A DNA stretch of 64,000 nt from contig CAVJLL010000008.1 in assembly GCA_963650385.1 (NCBI GenBank), forward strand, positions 8,154 through 72,153, written 5' to 3'. Numbering within the stretch: position 1 is the stretch's first letter; every line of letters starts with the position of its first letter. The notes below the pieces were generated by a model. That model was given only the letters and a program-made list of their open reading frames with translations. It was not told the DNA's origin and ran no database searches. The position numbers and the translations under genes are program-made. The stretch is from CAG-791 sp963650385 (GTDB lineage: Bacteria; Bacillota; Clostridia; Lachnospirales; Lachnospiraceae). This document shows positions 61,840 through 64,000 of this stretch, in pieces.

Positions 61840-62748
61840 TTACCACTCCAGCGACAGCGCTCCGCTGCCGGCCTTTCCCTGCGCAGCAGATTCGCCCCGA
61901 TAAGCGATCAACCGCGCGCAGAGTCCCGCCTTTCCCTGCTCTGCCGCCAGCTGCAGTGCCGCATCCAGTGCCGTCTCTCCGATCAGCCTTCGTTCCGTCA
62001 TAAGACGAAGATTATTCTCACTCTCTGCTTCATTTTCTGCCTGCACCAGCACCTGCAGGACCTTCTCGTCGTTTTCCGAGAGGAACCGCTCATAGCCCTC
62101 CCGGGCTCCTGCCGAAAGGTCGATCGGATACCGGAGTCTTCCGAATGCAATTTCTGTACCCACTGACAGATCATATGCCGTAAGCCGCTGCAGCAGGCGG
62201 TCATACCCCGGAAGGTCGATGCTCTTTTTGCCGACGCACTCCCGATACGCCATCCCGGCACCCTCGATGGAAAAATGGATGGCCCGCGCCATTGTATCCT
62301 CTTTGGCCTCGTTGACGTATTCCGGGAATGTCAGCCGCAGCTCTCCCTCTGCCAGAAGGAGCCGAAACGTCAGCGTCACATCCACATCCTGCAGCATGGA
62401 ACGGACAATTATGTAATCATCCGGCCGGCTGCAGTGCACCGTGATGCATTCCAGTGCAGCGCACTGGCGGATGACGCCGTCGTAATAATCATCGGTTGTA
62501 TTGAACAGCTCCATGGTCTTCAAGTTGATGCAATTGTAAAAGGCAAACGGCCGCAGCGTAACCAGTGTCTTCGGAAGGACCGCGCTCCGAAGCTCCTCGC
62601 GGCCCTCAAAGGCATGTGCCGCAATGCTCCGCACGGCAAGTCCTTCGATCTGCTCCGGAATCACCAGATCCCGAAGGCTTCCTTCAAAGCCGGTGATTTC
62701 CGCGTACGCTTCTGTACGAAGTTCTTTTCTTTCCCAGAGAAGTCCCAC
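61840..62748 (-). CDS. Leucine-rich-repeat (BspA-type) protein of unknown function
   Basis: A 302-residue soluble protein with no signal peptide. The N-terminal part has BspA-like repeat units (GLAVRSIAAHAFEGREELRSAVLP, TLRPFAFYNCINLKTMEL); the C-terminal half is helical and unfamiliar, perhaps ankyrin-like at the end (ETALDAALQLAAEQGKAGLCARLIAY). The start is GTG at 62748 with GGAGATGGTATA upstream; the nearby ATG is followed by a stop. It lies between CapA-like and DUF2201 genes with short gaps, so it is probably co-transcribed with them. Confidence 0.72.
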   Translation of the reverse strand: MGLLWERKELRTEAYAEITGFEGSLRDLVIPEQIEGLAVRSIAAHAFEGREELRSAVLPKTLVTLRPFAFYNCINLKTMELFNTTDDYYDGVIRQCAALECITVHCSRPDDYIIVRSMLQDVDVTLTFRLLLAEGELRLTFPEYVNEAKEDTMARAIHFSIEGAGMAYRECVGKKSIDLPGYDRLLQRLTAYDLSVGTEIAFGRLRYPIDLSAGAREGYERFLSENDEKVLQVLVQAENEAESENNLRLMTERRLIGETALDAALQLAAEQGKAGLCARLIAYRGESAAQGKAGSGALSLEW

Positions 62749-62760
62749 TATACCATCTCC

Positions 62761-63984
62761 TCACCGGCACGACTGTCCAACTCTTGTTTCCGCCGGAATG
62801 GTCCGGTCAGAATCCTGAACTGTTAGCATCTGTGCCAGAATATAGTTCTTCACTGCTTCCAGCCGGGACCGCTTCCAGTCTCCCTGCTCCGCCTGCTCAG
62901 CAATCGGACACACAATCTGAAAGTCCAGCGCCTCGCCCGGCACCCGGCCGGAGCGCTTCGGATCCGCGAAGTGCTCTCTCCATTCCTCTTCGGAGGCATT
63001 CGTCCATCGGTCCCTATTCAAATAGATCTGCTGACGCTTGGTCGCCGCCACGAACATCTTCGCCGCCAGCGGCGCGAGAAGCCGGTACTCCTCTTCCGGA
63101 ACATCTGTAAAGATATCCGGAAGCTCCGCTGCCTCAATGCGCTCAGACTCCCGGTTAATACAAAGTCCCTGCGCCTCAAAGTCAAAGGCCTCCTCCGTGA
63201 GACGAAGCTTTACCAGAACGCCCCGCTCCGTATTATACTGTGCCCGCTGGTAATCCGTATCAAAAATGAAATTGCCGAGCGAATAGAAGATAATTTTGTT
63301 CCCCACACGCTCGTAATTCATCGGCACATGCGGGTGGTGCGCCACGATAATGTCCACGCCCATTTCCAGGAACTCGAGGTATCTGTCTCTGGTATAGCAC
63401 GTGGGAAGCGATGTAAACTCTTCTCCCGCATGTGCCACCAGGATGCACCACCGGCACCTTTTCTTAATCTGAGCCACAGTTTCCCGGATCTGCTCCGTTT
63501 CGTTCCACATATAGCACCCAGGATAATCCACGGCGGCCGGCTTGCAGCCTCTCCGGTAGCCCACTGCAAAAAGCCCGACGCCGCCCGCCTCTTCAAAATA
63601 CAGCGGCTGCCTGGCCTCCTCCAAATTCCTTCCTGCTCCGATGGTCGCCGCACCACACTTTTGGGCCTCCTTCCGGGTGGCATACAGCCCCTCCAGTCCG
63701 GCATCCATAATGTGATTGTTGCACAGATTCCATACGTCCGCATGCATGCGCCGCAGGACCTTCACCGCCTCCGGGTTCATGGTATGCACCAGCTGCCGGA
63801 CGCCGTCCTTTGCCTGGTTCACCGGCTGCGCAACAAGAGGCCCCTCTACGTTGGCAACCACGTGATCGGCGCTGTGGAGAAATCCCAGAAGCTCCTTCGA
63901 AATCAGCTTCTCATCCTCCCATTTCCCGTCCATGTACCGATCAAAACCGATATCACCTGTAAAAACCAGCGACAATTCCTTCAT
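62761..63984 (-). CDS. CapA-family protein (metallophosphatase-like)
   Basis: A 407-residue protein of the PGA_cap/CapA family, with the calcineurin-like metal site: FTGDIGFDR, VVANVEGPLV, NLCNNHIMDAG, VAHAGEEF and VAHHPHVP. Family members act in poly-gamma-glutamate capsule synthesis, but many stand-alone copies without CapB/CapC have other roles. There is no signal peptide or membrane anchor, and no CapB or CapC gene is in the window. ATG at 63984 follows GGAGGGGAT, 16 nt from the window end. It heads a three-gene run with the LRR and DUF2201 genes. Confidence 0.82.
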   Translation of the reverse strand: MKELSLVFTGDIGFDRYMDGKWEDEKLISKELLGFLHSADHVVANVEGPLVAQPVNQAKDGVRQLVHTMNPEAVKVLRRMHADVWNLCNNHIMDAGLEGLYATRKEAQKCGAATIGAGRNLEEARQPLYFEEAGGVGLFAVGYRRGCKPAAVDYPGCYMWNETEQIRETVAQIKKRCRWCILVAHAGEEFTSLPTCYTRDRYLEFLEMGVDIIVAHHPHVPMNYERVGNKIIFYSLGNFIFDTDYQRAQYNTERGVLVKLRLTEEAFDFEAQGLCINRESERIEAAELPDIFTDVPEEEYRLLAPLAAKMFVAATKRQQIYLNRDRWTNASEEEWREHFADPKRSGRVPGEALDFQIVCPIAEQAEQGDWKRSRLEAVKNYILAQMLTVQDSDRTIPAETRVGQSCR

Positions 63985-64000
63985 ATCCCCTCCTGCTCCA

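Noticed and set aside
1..64000. CRISPR arrays, transposases, integrases, attachment sites, rRNA operons
   Set aside because: No regularly spaced repeats, no mobile-element proteins and no rRNA-like sequence were found; the repeats present are irregularly dispersed.

Overview
This 64 kb window looks like chromosome of a low-redundancy Gram-positive anaerobe of the Clostridia, most likely a Lachnospiraceae-type gut bacterium. I infer this from moderately high GC, strong AGGAGG-type ribosome binding sites, LytR-CpsA-Psr and LTA-synthase-like envelope proteins, a biotin-type Na+ pump beta subunit, carbohydrate ABC transporters lacking a local ATPase and paired with AraC regulators, and lipoprotein binding proteins with Ser/Ala/Glu-rich linkers. 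There is no sign of prophage, insertion sequence, CRISPR array, tRNA or rRNA. Most genes are on the minus strand.

Layout. 0-9 kb: partial codA with a structured leader, a secreted SH3b-NlpC/P60 hydrolase, an MFS exporter-GDPD pair, and a three-gene ABC importer. 8.7-17.6 kb: sugar locus with lacZ, an AraC regulator, a CUT1 ABC importer and a fucose/arabinose-isomerase-like enzyme. 17.7-22.3 kb: luxS, an LTA-synthase-like sulfatase and a D,D-carboxypeptidase. 22.4-27.2 kb (+): surface glycan operon with ABC flippase and three glycosyltransferase-like genes. 27.4-31.6 kb: papain-like surface protease, then an orphan Na+-pump pair oadB-oadG behind a yybP-ykoY (Mn2+) riboswitch. 31.7-40.3 kb: a full phosphate block (pstSCAB-phoU-phoB-phoR plus a Na/Pi cotransporter) with Pho-box-like direct repeats at two promoters. 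40.3-44.8 kb: second CUT1 sugar importer with AraC regulator. 45-51.5 kb: small membrane protein, DUF3048 protein, heterodimeric ABC exporter, CLC channel. 51.5-64 kb: giant GLUG/coiled-coil surface protein coupled to an RND/MMPL transporter, LCP protein, DUF2201/VWA protein with an LRR protein, and a CapA-like protein.

How the parts work together. The phosphate block is a complete sensing, uptake and regulation unit. The same 11-bp-spaced TTTAACA/TTTACA repeats appear before pstS, before the Na/Pi transporter and, more weakly, before the MFS-GDPD pair, so these three units may be one local Pho regulon that includes glycerophosphodiester use. The two sugar loci use shared-ATPase ABC importers. 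The most striking item is the Mn2+-riboswitch-like leader at about 31.3-31.55 kb: family members usually control Mn2+ exporters, but the only genes downstream here are oadB and a 44-residue oadG. Several short structured repeats are scattered through the intergenic regions and look like a genome-wide family.
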